Positions 21,870 to 31,444 of a stretch of 64,000 bases of DNA are shown here, piece by piece. Position 1 is the first letter of the stretch, and every line of letters starts with the position of its first letter. The position numbers and the translations under genes are program-made. The stretch spans positions 55,083 to 119,082 of the forward strand of contig NW_005179016.1 of NCBI RefSeq assembly GCF_000350225.1. The letters run 5' to 3'. The DNA is from Chondrus crispus. Taxonomy: Eukaryota > Rhodophyta > Florideophyceae > Gigartinales > Gigartinaceae. The notes below the pieces were generated by a model that worked only from the letters and a program-made list of their open reading frames with translations, was not told the DNA's origin and made no database searches.

Positions 21870-24194
21870 GGAAGGGGCCCACAACCGTTCTGTTACGGCT
21901 AAAATCAACCGTTTCGTTACGGTTATATTAGTCTCTCGCAGTTAGAGACATGGGAGCGTAAGAAGGAACAGACCCACGTATGATTGCTGACAAAATTGGG
22001 CCATAGCCAAAAATCAAAACGTATTTGACAACGAAGATCCGGGGATACGACTTCATACCAGCTGCCGGCATCCGAAAACGCAGTACGGATCGCGCCACGA
22101 ACAGCCAGGCGAAGGAACCGGACAGTACGGACTATCTGGACGAGGAGAGACCTCTGTGGGAATCACGACACCCGAGCCGGACGAGACAATTCGCGGGGAA
22201 GCCAATTACGCCTTTTTCGAGCTGAGGGGCGGAGCGGGAGCCCCCCACGCACATGCAATGGTCGGAACCCGTGCCCATATACACACGAGACCACCACGGT
22301 AGGGCGCGCCGAACCAAACTGCAAGCCACGACCACTGTAGTATGCCCGTACACGGAGACCGTGCGCGCGTTGAAAAAAACGGGAAGAAAATAAGCCCTGA
22401 AGGGCACAGCACGCCGCTCAGGCGCACGACAGTGAGCACGGGCCCTGGTGTCAATCCGCCACTGCACGCCCAAAAGAAAAATTAGCCCTTCCTTGGACGT
22501 GGACACGTGCCGAGCGTCCACACGACTTGCCCAGGCGGCACGCCAGTAACGCAAGCCAGCAACGCTGAAAACGCGTACGGTTGCAAACAGGTGCATTACC
22601 CTTTCTGTACGCCGTCCGAGGCGTGCGTCGAAAGCCACACGCAAAGCGACCAGCAAGAAGACGCACCGGTTCCCGCTCCCGAAGGCGAGAGACTGACGCG
22701 CGAAGCTGAGGTCCGGGATGCGAGGGACAGGAGGATTCCGTGGGAGTGGCCGGCGAGCCAACGCGACTACGCACGAACGCATGAGTAACGATTCGCGAGC
22801 TCCGACCTCGCAGGGAGCTCCCTACTCACTCCCTAAATCGACAAAGCAAGCGGGAGGCCCCCCGAAAGGCACAGAGCACCGCCCGCACTCGAGGTGCGCG
22901 GTCCACCACGAGGGTCAGAGGGATGCAACGTGGTCGGGGAAGGACGCGATCGAGAAAGACAACCGCACGAAGAGGAGCAACAGGGCTTGGGGCAGAACGA
23001 ACCGAACCCCCCGGCCCCACGAACAGAAGACATGGGTGGTGTCTGGGCGAGAAGAGGAGCACATACGGACTCGCTCCCTGCCCCACCATACAGAAGCTGG
23101 ACTGAAGACGGACATGCGCTAGGGAGGACGTCCCGCTCCCCTACACGTGAAGCACCCTGCTTCGCTCCGTACGACCGGAGGACGGAGGTGCAACTCCGCA
23201 GAGTGAACGCCACCCTCCTAATGCAGCATGGAACATGGTCAGACGACGAGGACGCCCTCCACTCGTGCTGTCTCCAAGCTGGCCCGCCGACGAGAGTGTC
23301 CCCTACGCAAAGGCGCGAGGGCCCAACGCACCCGCTGTGCGCGAGGACGAGAAGGAAAGGGGTCGGAGCGGCCCCGGTCACTACCAAACAATAGTGTAAG
23401 GCGCGACCGCGGACGCGTTCGAGGGATATGGACAACCGGCGGCAAACGTATGCTGCATACCCGAAAGCACCGGGGCGGGCGTACGGTAGCGGACCATACA
23501 GATTGCCCAAGTGGCGGCAAGAACACCGCTGAGGGGGCCATGGACCGGATGCATAAGTCCCCCTCCGCGATGTGAGGCGTCGCAGGAGACGACGAGGTTC
23601 CCGCGCGCGGCATGCCACCGTAGCAGGGCACCAGACACCACCTAGGGCGGATTCGCGAGCGTCGAGGTCGGTGGTAGAAGCGTCAAGGGGTATGGAGTGG
23701 TCCCTGCCACCTGAGGGGTTGGACGACCAACCTATCCCACCGACAACAAACGGCGCGGGCTCCCACGCGACAGCAATGCAAAAGGCGGAATGGCTCGCCA
23801 CCCCGTCGCTCCCGGTCACGCGCACGGGCACGTGACGCGGACAATACACACATTCCCCCCGGGTGTGGCGAGCGCCCCGGCCCGGCACGACAGACGCACG
23901 GGGGGAACGGGTACTGTACCCTCTACCACCTCCCTCCCCGTCGAATGGTTCGGACGCCACCACTCCGCGGAGGGCGCCTCGACCGGTGAGCTACGCATGC
24001 CCCGGAGCAGCCCGCGTGTAGCTGAATCAGACGCTGGAGGACGCCCTGCTCACGTGAGCCGGAGTCCTCCAAACCCACAGAGGACCTCCGTACGGAAAGC
24101 AAAGCGGACAAGCATAGAAGTTGCCCAAGCGGCTTTACGGAGATTGGAACGATCAGAAAGGCAGAAGCACCGCGCGACGAAAGACGGCGTTAGA
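21870..24194 (+). other. 3' module of chromovirus E1, proximal part
   Basis: GC-rich sequence after the E1 pol. It opens with two short repeats resembling CAACCGTTTCGTTACGGTTA, also present after E3 pol. A minus-strand frame of 376 codons lies at 22833-23963, downstream of the antisense gene; its composition (Ser, Arg, Cys and Gly rich, no motif) is what open frames in GC-rich DNA look like, so I do not call it a gene. No minisatellite is present here, unlike E2 and E3. Confidence 0.55.
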
Positions 24195-26791
24195 CTAGCG
24201 GCTCGTACCGCCAAGAGGAGCCCCTGGCCCCAGAACGTAATCACGCTGGGGACAGTAACTCGGATGGCAAGGTAGCTCCGTTTCCACCTCGTCCAAGGGT
24301 GGCATAGCCACTTCACGTTGATGGGACCAAGGACGTTCCGGCCCCGTCGGGTCGGAAGGGGGGACGTACCCCACGCCTTCATAGGGGTCTCGGAGAGGCT
24401 GACGCAGCGCCGAGGTCGGCGGAGGATGAGAAGACGAGCCCAAGCGGAGGGACCGGAGCTCGTCACTCTCACGTCGGTACCGATCCCGCTCCGCACTGGC
24501 GCGTTCCAGGCAGCTGGCTTGGTTAAGGGAGGTCGTACGTAGACCCTCCAGTTCGCTCTGCGCCCGCTGTAGCTGCGAGGAGAGGGCAGCTCGTTCCGAT
24601 ACAAGGCGACGCGCCTCGGCACTACGGGCCAAGTACCATGCTGCTAAAGTGCCGAGCAATCCATCGACCGGCCACGTACGGTCTGTCGAGCTCCCCAACG
24701 CCCGAGCAAGGTCAGGAACGGCCCTGACTTCCTCCGGCGGTAAGGTGAGGTGCTGGACGGGACCTTCCCTTGCGAAGGGCCCTCCGGTTCTGCTCAGAGG
24801 AGGAAGAGGCGGCGCAATGGACCCCGTCGTAGCACCGTAATTCGCGTCGGACGTGAGCGGAGTGCGAAAAGGATTCGACCCACCGAACGGAGTCGCCCGA
24901 GTCTCGCTATCAAGGTCCCTATATCGCTTCCTCCGGGCCTCCCGAGCCGCGGATCCGACGCCGCCACCACGGGTATGGCCACCGCCGGATTGATTGGGGC
25001 GGGCCACGAAAGTGTCTGCACACACGTCGTACGCCAGGAACACGCTTCGGATTCCGGTAGTATAATCTGTCCAAGAGCGTTGATGGCACTCTGCCTTGTC
25101 GAGGGACCGGTGCATCACGTCGAGCACGAAGGAATAAGACCACGGCACGTGCTGTGTGCCCTGCTGGAGCGGGTGCAACGGTACGTCGGGGAGCCCCGGA
25201 GCGACCCTCCCGAGGAAGGACAGCACCGCACCGGGCTGTACGAAGACTCGTCCGTTGATGGAAATCTCGTTTACGAATGCGTTTCCAACGGACCAAGCCC
25301 ACTCCCGCTCAACGTTATGGAGGAAGTCATCGCGTGCGGGATGTCGGGGGTCCTCACAAGCGACCCGAAGTGTTTTAGAGCGAATGGGAGTAACACGTGT
25401 ACTCCCAGGGACGGGAAAGCGTCCAGAATCGTTTCCGGTAAGCCCGGGAAGTCGCTCTTCGATAACCCTCGCTCGAACGAGGCCGACTGGAGGACGCGAC
25501 CATCTGCCTCCCCCGCCTGACGATAAGCCGACCAGTCATGCGGGGCCACGGCGATGGAATGCAGCCGCATTAACGAACAGGCGGACTTCTGCAGAGCCGC
25601 CCGCGTCTTAGAGTACGCATACGGCCGGGGGCTCACGTACAACCCCGGCACTTCGGCAAGGACAAATCGTCGAGGCGCACGGGGGCCGGGGTGGAACAAG
25701 TACACCGCCATGCGGTCGACGTATTCCACCTCCCCTAAACTGTAGGCGAACGTTCGATCACTCGGAATCTCGTCCGGTAGCTGATACGGAGCGCCGCTCC
25801 CCTCGCCTAGAAAACGTGCCAAGGCGAGCGAGGTCTCGTCGGCCAGTCCCTTCTCGTATATTGTGCGAATACGTAACAAGTCGGGACGAACTTGCGTCAT
25901 CGAGGGGATGTCGCCGACGGTGATTCCGGACCGGGCGTGACGACGCCACGCATACCTCAGACGGCTGAGAGGGAGAGGCGTCGACCGCTCGAGCGGCACA
26001 CCTAACCACAACGTAGTGGTTGCTGCGGCCTCCTGATCGAGGCCACCACTATCCCGAGTCGACTCGGGAAGAGCCCCAGGACGCCGACAACTCCCACAAA
26101 CCCCGTACGAGCCCGGGACCGCCCTGTACGTCTCACTCCCGCGTACCGACGCGGATGCTTCGCGAGGCCGCTCACCCCCAACGGGGCCTGACTCGTGCCA
26201 GGCCCGCTCGACGCCCCCGACCGCGTCCCTCGGACCTCCGCGGCGAACAGCGCCCTCGACGGGCGGGTCGGACTGTGGCGTGATCACGGGGGCAGCGAGG
26301 GCAACGACACCCAGCTCCGCAGACAATGTGGATTCGCGTGACCGGCGCCCCTGTTGGAACGGAGGCAGGGACGTCGCTGCGCGTACAGTAGGCGCAGCAT
26401 GATTCGGAGGACGCCCGCCTCTCGGCGCGACGTCGGCAATCGGGTACGTACCCGTGGTGGCCGGGGCGGAAGAACGGGGGTCGGTGCTACCGTCCGGCAG
26501 AGGACGGTGAATGACAGGCACCGACGTCAGCGGATCCGACATGACGGAGAAATCAACGGACGTCGCGACGAAGGCAGCGCGGAGAGGCGGTGAGACCGCC
26601 ACGCGGAACGGAAGCTCCAAGCGGAGGAAGCCGTCTGATCGCGGGGCCCAAGGGAAGAGGCGCAAGGCAGATAGGGAGAGACGATCGGTTAGCGAGCGCA
26701 CGACCGCGCGTCGCGATGAAGAGGATAAGGACCACTGGACGCGGTCGTGAGGGCTAAGAGGAAGGCGCGTGATATCTACAAGCTCGGGCAT
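24195..26791 (-). CDS. Antisense protein gene in the 3' module of E1 (one frameshift)
   Basis: ATG at 26789-26791 opens 506 residues to 25271; a second frame, already open upstream of 25271, carries on without a stop to 24195. Sensible sequence moves from one frame to the other around 25373-25376, a run of four A in the coding strand, so a single shift links them. The combined product would be roughly 860 residues. The N-terminal half is Pro/Ser/Arg-rich with a C-x2-C pair. A globular centre (about 26000-24950) has mixed hydrophobic and charged sequence, and a C-terminal coiled coil rich in Ala, Glu, Arg and Leu lies near 24450-24650. I recognise no family. It is transcribed against gag-pol and starts 56 bp from the 3' LTR, so an antisense promoter in that LTR would suit it. 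Antisense genes at this place are known in plant Tat-lineage gypsy elements such as Grande, but not as a chromovirus trait. Confidence 0.6.
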
Positions 26792-26812
26792 TTCCACTCC
26801 CCTCAGGCACGT

Positions 26813-26846
26813 GTGGACGTGGACGTCCACGCTTGAGGGGGGGTGG
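26813..26846 (+). repeat. Pol-tail hairpin duplicate and polypurine tract of E1
   Basis: GTGGACG and CGTCCAC form a 7 bp stem around TGGA, then TTGAGGGGGGGTGG runs into the LTR at 26847. It is a diverged copy of the end of pol at 21847-21880, where the stem reads TGAACG/CGTTC. The tract would prime plus-strand synthesis during reverse transcription. Confidence 0.75.
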
Positions 26847-27464
26847 TGTAGTATAACTACCAAAAGGATTAGATTAGAAATTGGATCCGGCTCTGTAAGG
26901 TACGGACCTTACAGAGGGCCTGTACCACACGTGTAGAGGCGCACGCGCCCCCACGTGTACCATACGTGTACGACGCGTATACAGTCAGCCCTGTCCGCTG
27001 ACAGTGCCGACTACTGTAGTACCGCATAGTACAGTACGTACTGTACTAAGTTACGATAGACTAATTGTATATTAAATAACGGAGCGGACCGGCGGCGAAG
27101 GGGGACAAGCACGGACTTGTTCACGACCTACCGCCTAGGTCTGCCTTCCAGCTTATCCTAAGGAAGCTTCCGTTAGCTACCTTAAGGCGAGACCGAGCGT
27201 GGGTTGAGGACGCGCAAGCACGCGAGCGAGCCTAGATCCACCTCCGCCCGTCAGCGCTGGAACGTAAGGCAGCGCTGCTCCGGGGCGTCGAGGCGTAGAT
27301 CGGCCCGCACGTGTGCGCGTCCTCCCCCCGATCCCGCTCTACCACGCTACCCGGGCCCGTGCTCCGGTTTCGTTAGCTGGTCCGACTTCCCCCGTCTTCT
27401 CGTACGTACGGGTGTTCCAGGACTAAGCATACACCCCTATCCGTTTAGGGGTGTTTATGCTACA
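26847..27464 (+). repeat. 3' LTR of chromovirus E1
   Basis: 618 bp, matching the LTR at 7758-8376 with about ten differences and one single-base gap. It is followed by the target duplication GGCTC at 27465-27469. Confidence 0.95.
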
Positions 27465-27950
27465 GGCTCCTGCGCTATGGTCGTTTTCGCATTTATTTTT
27501 CAATGCAGGTCAATTTCCGTGGCACACGTGGCAGCAGAAGACATTGATGTCACGGATGCTAGCGTGGATGTGGCCGTGACGCATCGCAAAGCCAAAGTCT
27601 TATCAACGCCCTCCGCGACTCTCCTACCGTCGCAATCCCGAATGGGATGCTCCCGGGCTGTTGATGTTCAGGTGGAAGACACAGCGGCCGGCCAATGCTG
27701 GTTTCTTCAACCGCCGAGCTGAAACGCGCTTGGGGACTGCGAATTTGAACGCCGCCATGTCATTGTCGCTGCTGCGTGTTGACGCTGTTCCGCCAAAGGG
27801 GTTCTTTTATTCGTCACACAGCGCGCGAATCGGACTCGGATTCACAGACGCTTGGATCATGAATCGTTTGGACTGGGTATCTATGGAGATGCTACAGGTC
27901 TACTTTATAGTAGCATTTCTGTCACCGTCGTGTCGCGCCTTATCTTGGCC
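27465..27950 (+). pseudogene. C-terminal catalytic part of the DIRS-like tyrosine recombinase
   Basis: With the chromovirus and one copy of GGCTC removed, the frame that ends at 7757 continues directly here with a hydrophobic core segment. Near 27700 the sensible sequence shifts to another frame that carries S-H-S-A-R-I-G, the H-x-x-R box of tyrosine recombinases, and a candidate nucleophilic Tyr at 27901-27903. DIRS-group elements use this enzyme in place of an integrase. The shift and the insertion make the gene inactive. Confidence 0.82.
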
Positions 27951-28035
27951 CATATGCTGCCCCAAGGCCAAGCAGTCTACCACGCCTCCGTCTCCGCATC
28001 GCTCGCACACTCAGCTCCGCTTTGCGCTCCGCGCC

Positions 28036-28166
28036 GGTGAAGCTGTCCAGGGAGTAGCGAGTGACATGCCGACACCTGGCATTCGACCGAGCGTGCACTG
28101 TCCTACATATCGCCGACGGCCGGGTGAGAGTCTCGTGACTTCTCGGCTATGTCTATTTCTCTTTTG
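28036..28166 (+). repeat. 3' direct repeat of the DIRS-like element
   Basis: Second copy of the 131 bp repeat at 4250-4380, same orientation, one mismatch. It lies about 90 bp beyond the recombinase. The true 3' end of the element may extend somewhat further. Confidence 0.7.
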
Positions 28167-28778
28167 GCCATCCATCCCCGTCAGGACGCCCTTTCCCTGG
28201 GCTTCCCTCACATGTCTATTCTCTGATATTGTTCTTTCTTTGTTTACTTTTCGATAGATAGTCAAGAGTACTCTTGCTACCGCTGATATCTCGTGTGCGC
28301 GGGAGCTCCAACCGTAAACGACCATCTATCTTCATGTTCTATTTCTGAAAAGCTTAATTAGAATTAGCGAAATCCAGGTGCGTAAACCCTCTACTGTCGG
28401 AAGCCAAAAAGGCAAGACCACGTGTTACGCTCATGTTACAAAGTTTTGTTACGCCCTGGGGGCCTCTTTACTTCTGTAATGTTGCTTCACTTCCAGCCCA
28501 ATGTAAAAGGCAGTGGCCCAACTGACCGAACTACGCGTTCTGACCGGGGGACATTCACTTCGAATTCAACGAGCCTCCGCCACCCCCGATGAAAGCAGAA
28601 CGCATCCCTCCCAAGTTATCCGACCTGTACTGTACTGTGTGACTAAAAAGAAAACCAGGGTGTTGGCGTTCGAGTGAAACATGTAACGAGAGATTTTCTG
28701 GCCCTCGAGATGCATTTCGTTTTAGTGCCAATGGTTGTCAAACCAAATTCGTGTGATGTTACAATTTTCGTTACAATA
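28167..28778. other. Spacer between the DIRS-like element and the pogo-like transposon
   Basis: About 610 bp of mixed composition. No gene, RNA or clear repeat seen. Confidence 0.5.
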
Positions 28779-31063
28779 CTGTACCCTTCTCACTGGCTCA
28801 ATGTGGGACGCATAGGATGTTATGATAAAATATGCGAATGCAGTCCGTATTCGGGGAAAATTGCCTTTATTTGGCAAACAAATTTGCTTTCCAAAGTGTG
28901 GCAGGGTCAAAGTGGGACGACGGCAGACGACATGTGTTGCACGCTTCATCTGTAATGGGAGAGTCCCAACAAAGCAGACGCTGCCGTGTGCTTTCGAATC
29001 CTCAACAACTCGCCTTCCTCAACATGCATCCGCTGTTTTCGGGCTCTTGGCCATCGCGAGATTGGCAAGTCGTCGCTAACTATGTCGTCGAAAGGCGACA
29101 CGGCTGACTGCGCTTTCAGATGTTTCTGAGGGTCAATGTTTTCTTTGTTTGAAGTATCATTCTCAACATTATCCTCCTGAATGTGACAACCGTCGGCCAC
29201 GGGCGATTTTAGAAGAGTCCGCCCATCCAAGTGAGCACGAACAGACTTCAAATTGCCAACTGTCAAGAGGGCCGCTGAGTTTCCTGTTGCGAGGAATTGT
29301 CTCCTAGATTTCGTAGGTGTGCGGTTTTTTGGCAGGCATATATTCTTTGTTAGAATGTTACGCAAGACATACTCCCTATTGAGAGCGACAGAAACCTCGG
29401 CCAAAGTATGAGGAGCAGAAAACTGACCGTCTGTAAGAGCATGAATATTTTTCATCAAACGAATTGCTCAAATTCGTCGCGAGATAGTGCTGCCGTCTGC
29501 GTCATGAAGCATTGCCAACCCCATCCCAGGAGATTCACCTTGGTTTCTGTTTAATTTTCGAGTGCTGTTGTCATCCAAAAATAACATGAAGCGAAAATCC
29601 ATGGACCAGAGCCCAGCTTCCCGAAACGAGGCTCTGGCGATATCTGAGGTTAGAGCTTTGTGACCAGCGACCGCCAGCTTAATTTTCACAGCCGTGTTTG
29701 CCCATGAGAAATGGCTCATGTTCAGCAATAAATCCCTTGTCCTACGTATTTCTTGTTGGAAAACTTTGTTAGTCTTTTGATCGCATGGTTGTAGCATATG
29801 GGTCGTGTTTGCCCGGAGCTCAACTGCCATAATATTGAGTCTCTTGCACGTTTCCGTCCACTCCACTCCCTCACGGGAGCTATGTACATCTACGAGAAGC
29901 AGAATGTGTTCATCCTGCAGGACTGTTTGCGCGCATGTGAACTAATGTGACACACAACACTGTCGATAATTTCACGGTCCATTAACCCGGCCTTTGTGAC
30001 GCATAATGCTGTCTCTGGTGGGCACCAATGTTCCTCACAAAGCCAATGTGAAGATCCATCTGCGTGTTGGAAGTCATTTGGGGTAAGCGGATCAAGCCAA
30101 GCAGCCATTTTCCGTTTTCTGCTTGCAATCAGAAAAAGTGGCGAAACGTTTTCACAGGCGGCGATGGCAATTCCTGCCGTGACATGTTTCCCTGAATCCA
30201 TTTCCGACCGACGCGCACCTCCATGGTTGTGTGAGGAAGATGCATAGCACCTCGTTTTCTTTCCATACTCACCAAGAACGGCTGTTTCGTCAAAATGCCA
30301 TATTTTACGTGGATCCGTAAGCATACCGGGATTTATTTTATTGACATCATTCAGTACCGTCTTTAGCGTCAAGAAATGACTCTTGTTTTGAGCTGACAGG
30401 CGTGCGGATGTAACATTTTCAGCCACTCGGTAGGCGAGCTGTCTGTTACGTGCGCGGAAGGAGCGTATCGCATCTGGAGAAGGAATGCTTTTTGCAAATC
30501 CTGGACGGCCATCTGCTGCTGCACGTGCCATAACGGACGTCAATCCAACATTGTCTACAGCAAACCCTCCTCGAGCGGCAAGCAAAAGGCGGTCTACAAT
30601 CAGCGACTCCGCTGAATGGAGTATATTTCGTCTTCCCCGCGGGAACTGTTCAGGATCTATGAGTCGTTCCAGTGCTGCATGATCGGATGTCTTATGACTT
30701 TGACTTATTCGAAATGCAGTGCCTCGAGAGACGCCAGACATTGTCGCGACCTTCCGAATTGAATGGCCTTGTTGCACAAGTTCTAACGCCTTATCCCTTT
30801 TGCTGCTGCGCTCCACCTTTCTCCCTTCTTGTCGCCGTCGGTGCCTTTGCGTTTGGGCACGCATAGACGGAGGCATTTGGAAGGGATAGAAGGAGACCCT
30901 GGTGATTGAGACGCGCAAAGAGGCGATCTGACTAACTATGAGGTCGGTGGGCTGCTTGCGGTTGGCACGATCATATGCGAGAAAATATCCAGCGCGGCTA
31001 CACGATAATTTCGGTGTCCCAATTTGAGCCGTGTCACAGATTGAGCCAGTGAGAAGGGTACTG
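28779..31063 (-). mobile_element. pogo/Tigger-like DNA transposon
   Basis: 2285 bp bounded by inverted repeats of about 30 bp: 28779-28809 starts CTGTACCCTTCTCACTGGCT and the complement of 31033-31063 starts CAGTACCCTTCTCACTGGCT. TA stands directly before the left end; the right flank reads TG, so the expected TA duplication is not intact. It encodes one minus-strand transposase gene. Confidence 0.8.
28946..30876 (-). pseudogene. pogo-like DDE transposase, broken by one frameshift and one stop
   Basis: ATG at 30874-30876. The N-terminus is very basic and followed by a Psq/HTH-type DNA-binding segment with a G-x-S-x-R-K-V-A pattern. The catalytic domain shows I-W-H-F-D-E-T (first Asp) near 30285 and, after a shift around 29930-29960, L-L-V-D-V-H-S-S (second Asp). 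A T-H-M-L-Q-P-C-D motif, typical of the DDE_1 superfamily, lies near 29800. TGA near 29468 interrupts the frame, which continues in phase into a 165-residue C-terminal tail with acidic and Asn-rich stretches to 28946. The enzyme would cut at the terminal inverted repeats and paste at TA. This copy is inactive. Confidence 0.8.
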
Positions 31064-31444
31064 TGCTGTATTGTAACTAGTAGCGAATTGATCTGAGGGA
31101 TGTAAACACGGCCTTATAAACTTTACTGTGGAGAAAAATTTTGGTGTGGTCCAAAACTTATTTCGGGGAGTGTATTAAACAACGGTGCGCGAGTTTTCTG
31201 CGCAGTGGCACGAATGGCACGAGTGACACGAACGACACGAAAGGGATAATATTTCAAAAAGTAGATTACAGGACTGACCTTTAGCCTAGAAATGCGTACT
31301 CTCGCTACCGATCGCATGCACAGCTAACGGGGGTCCACACTGTGTGACGGAGCTTTAGTTTTCAATGTACGTGTATAAGTATATAGATAGTCTTTGATTC
31401 ACAGTCAACGCACTTAAACACACACAATACGGATATGACCAAGC
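31064..31444. other. Intergenic, downstream of the LUFS-domain gene
   Basis: About 380 bp without a coding signal; it probably includes the 3' UTR of the minus-strand gene at 31445-34981. A run of three ACGAATGGCACGA-like direct repeats lies near 31205-31240. Confidence 0.5.

Larger units (their letters stand above)
7758..27464 (+). mobile_element. Composite of two Ty3/gypsy chromoviruses (E1 interrupted by E2)
   Basis: The outer ends are two nearly identical LTRs (7758-8376 and 26847-27464; about ten differences by eye). They are flanked by a perfect target duplication, GGCTC at 7753-7757 and 27465-27469, so this is one insertion event (E1) into the DIRS recombinase. A third, divergent LTR of 702 bp at 18309-19010 is followed directly by GACTG and the middle of a second pol copy. 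The same GACTG lies at the matching point of the first pol copy (within 12880-12895). E2 therefore seems to have inserted into E1 pol, after which E2's 5' LTR and the duplicated gag/N-terminal pol were lost by recombination. Left to right: E1 LTR, gag and pol (E1/E2 recombinant), E2 3' module, E2 3' LTR, E1 C-terminal pol, E1 3' module with antisense gene, E1 LTR. Confidence 0.85.

Noticed and set aside
22833-23963. 376-codon minus-strand frame in the E1 module
   Set aside because: Ser/Arg/Cys/Gly-rich with no domain or periodicity; in GC-rich sequence such frames are expected. Noted in the module entry only.
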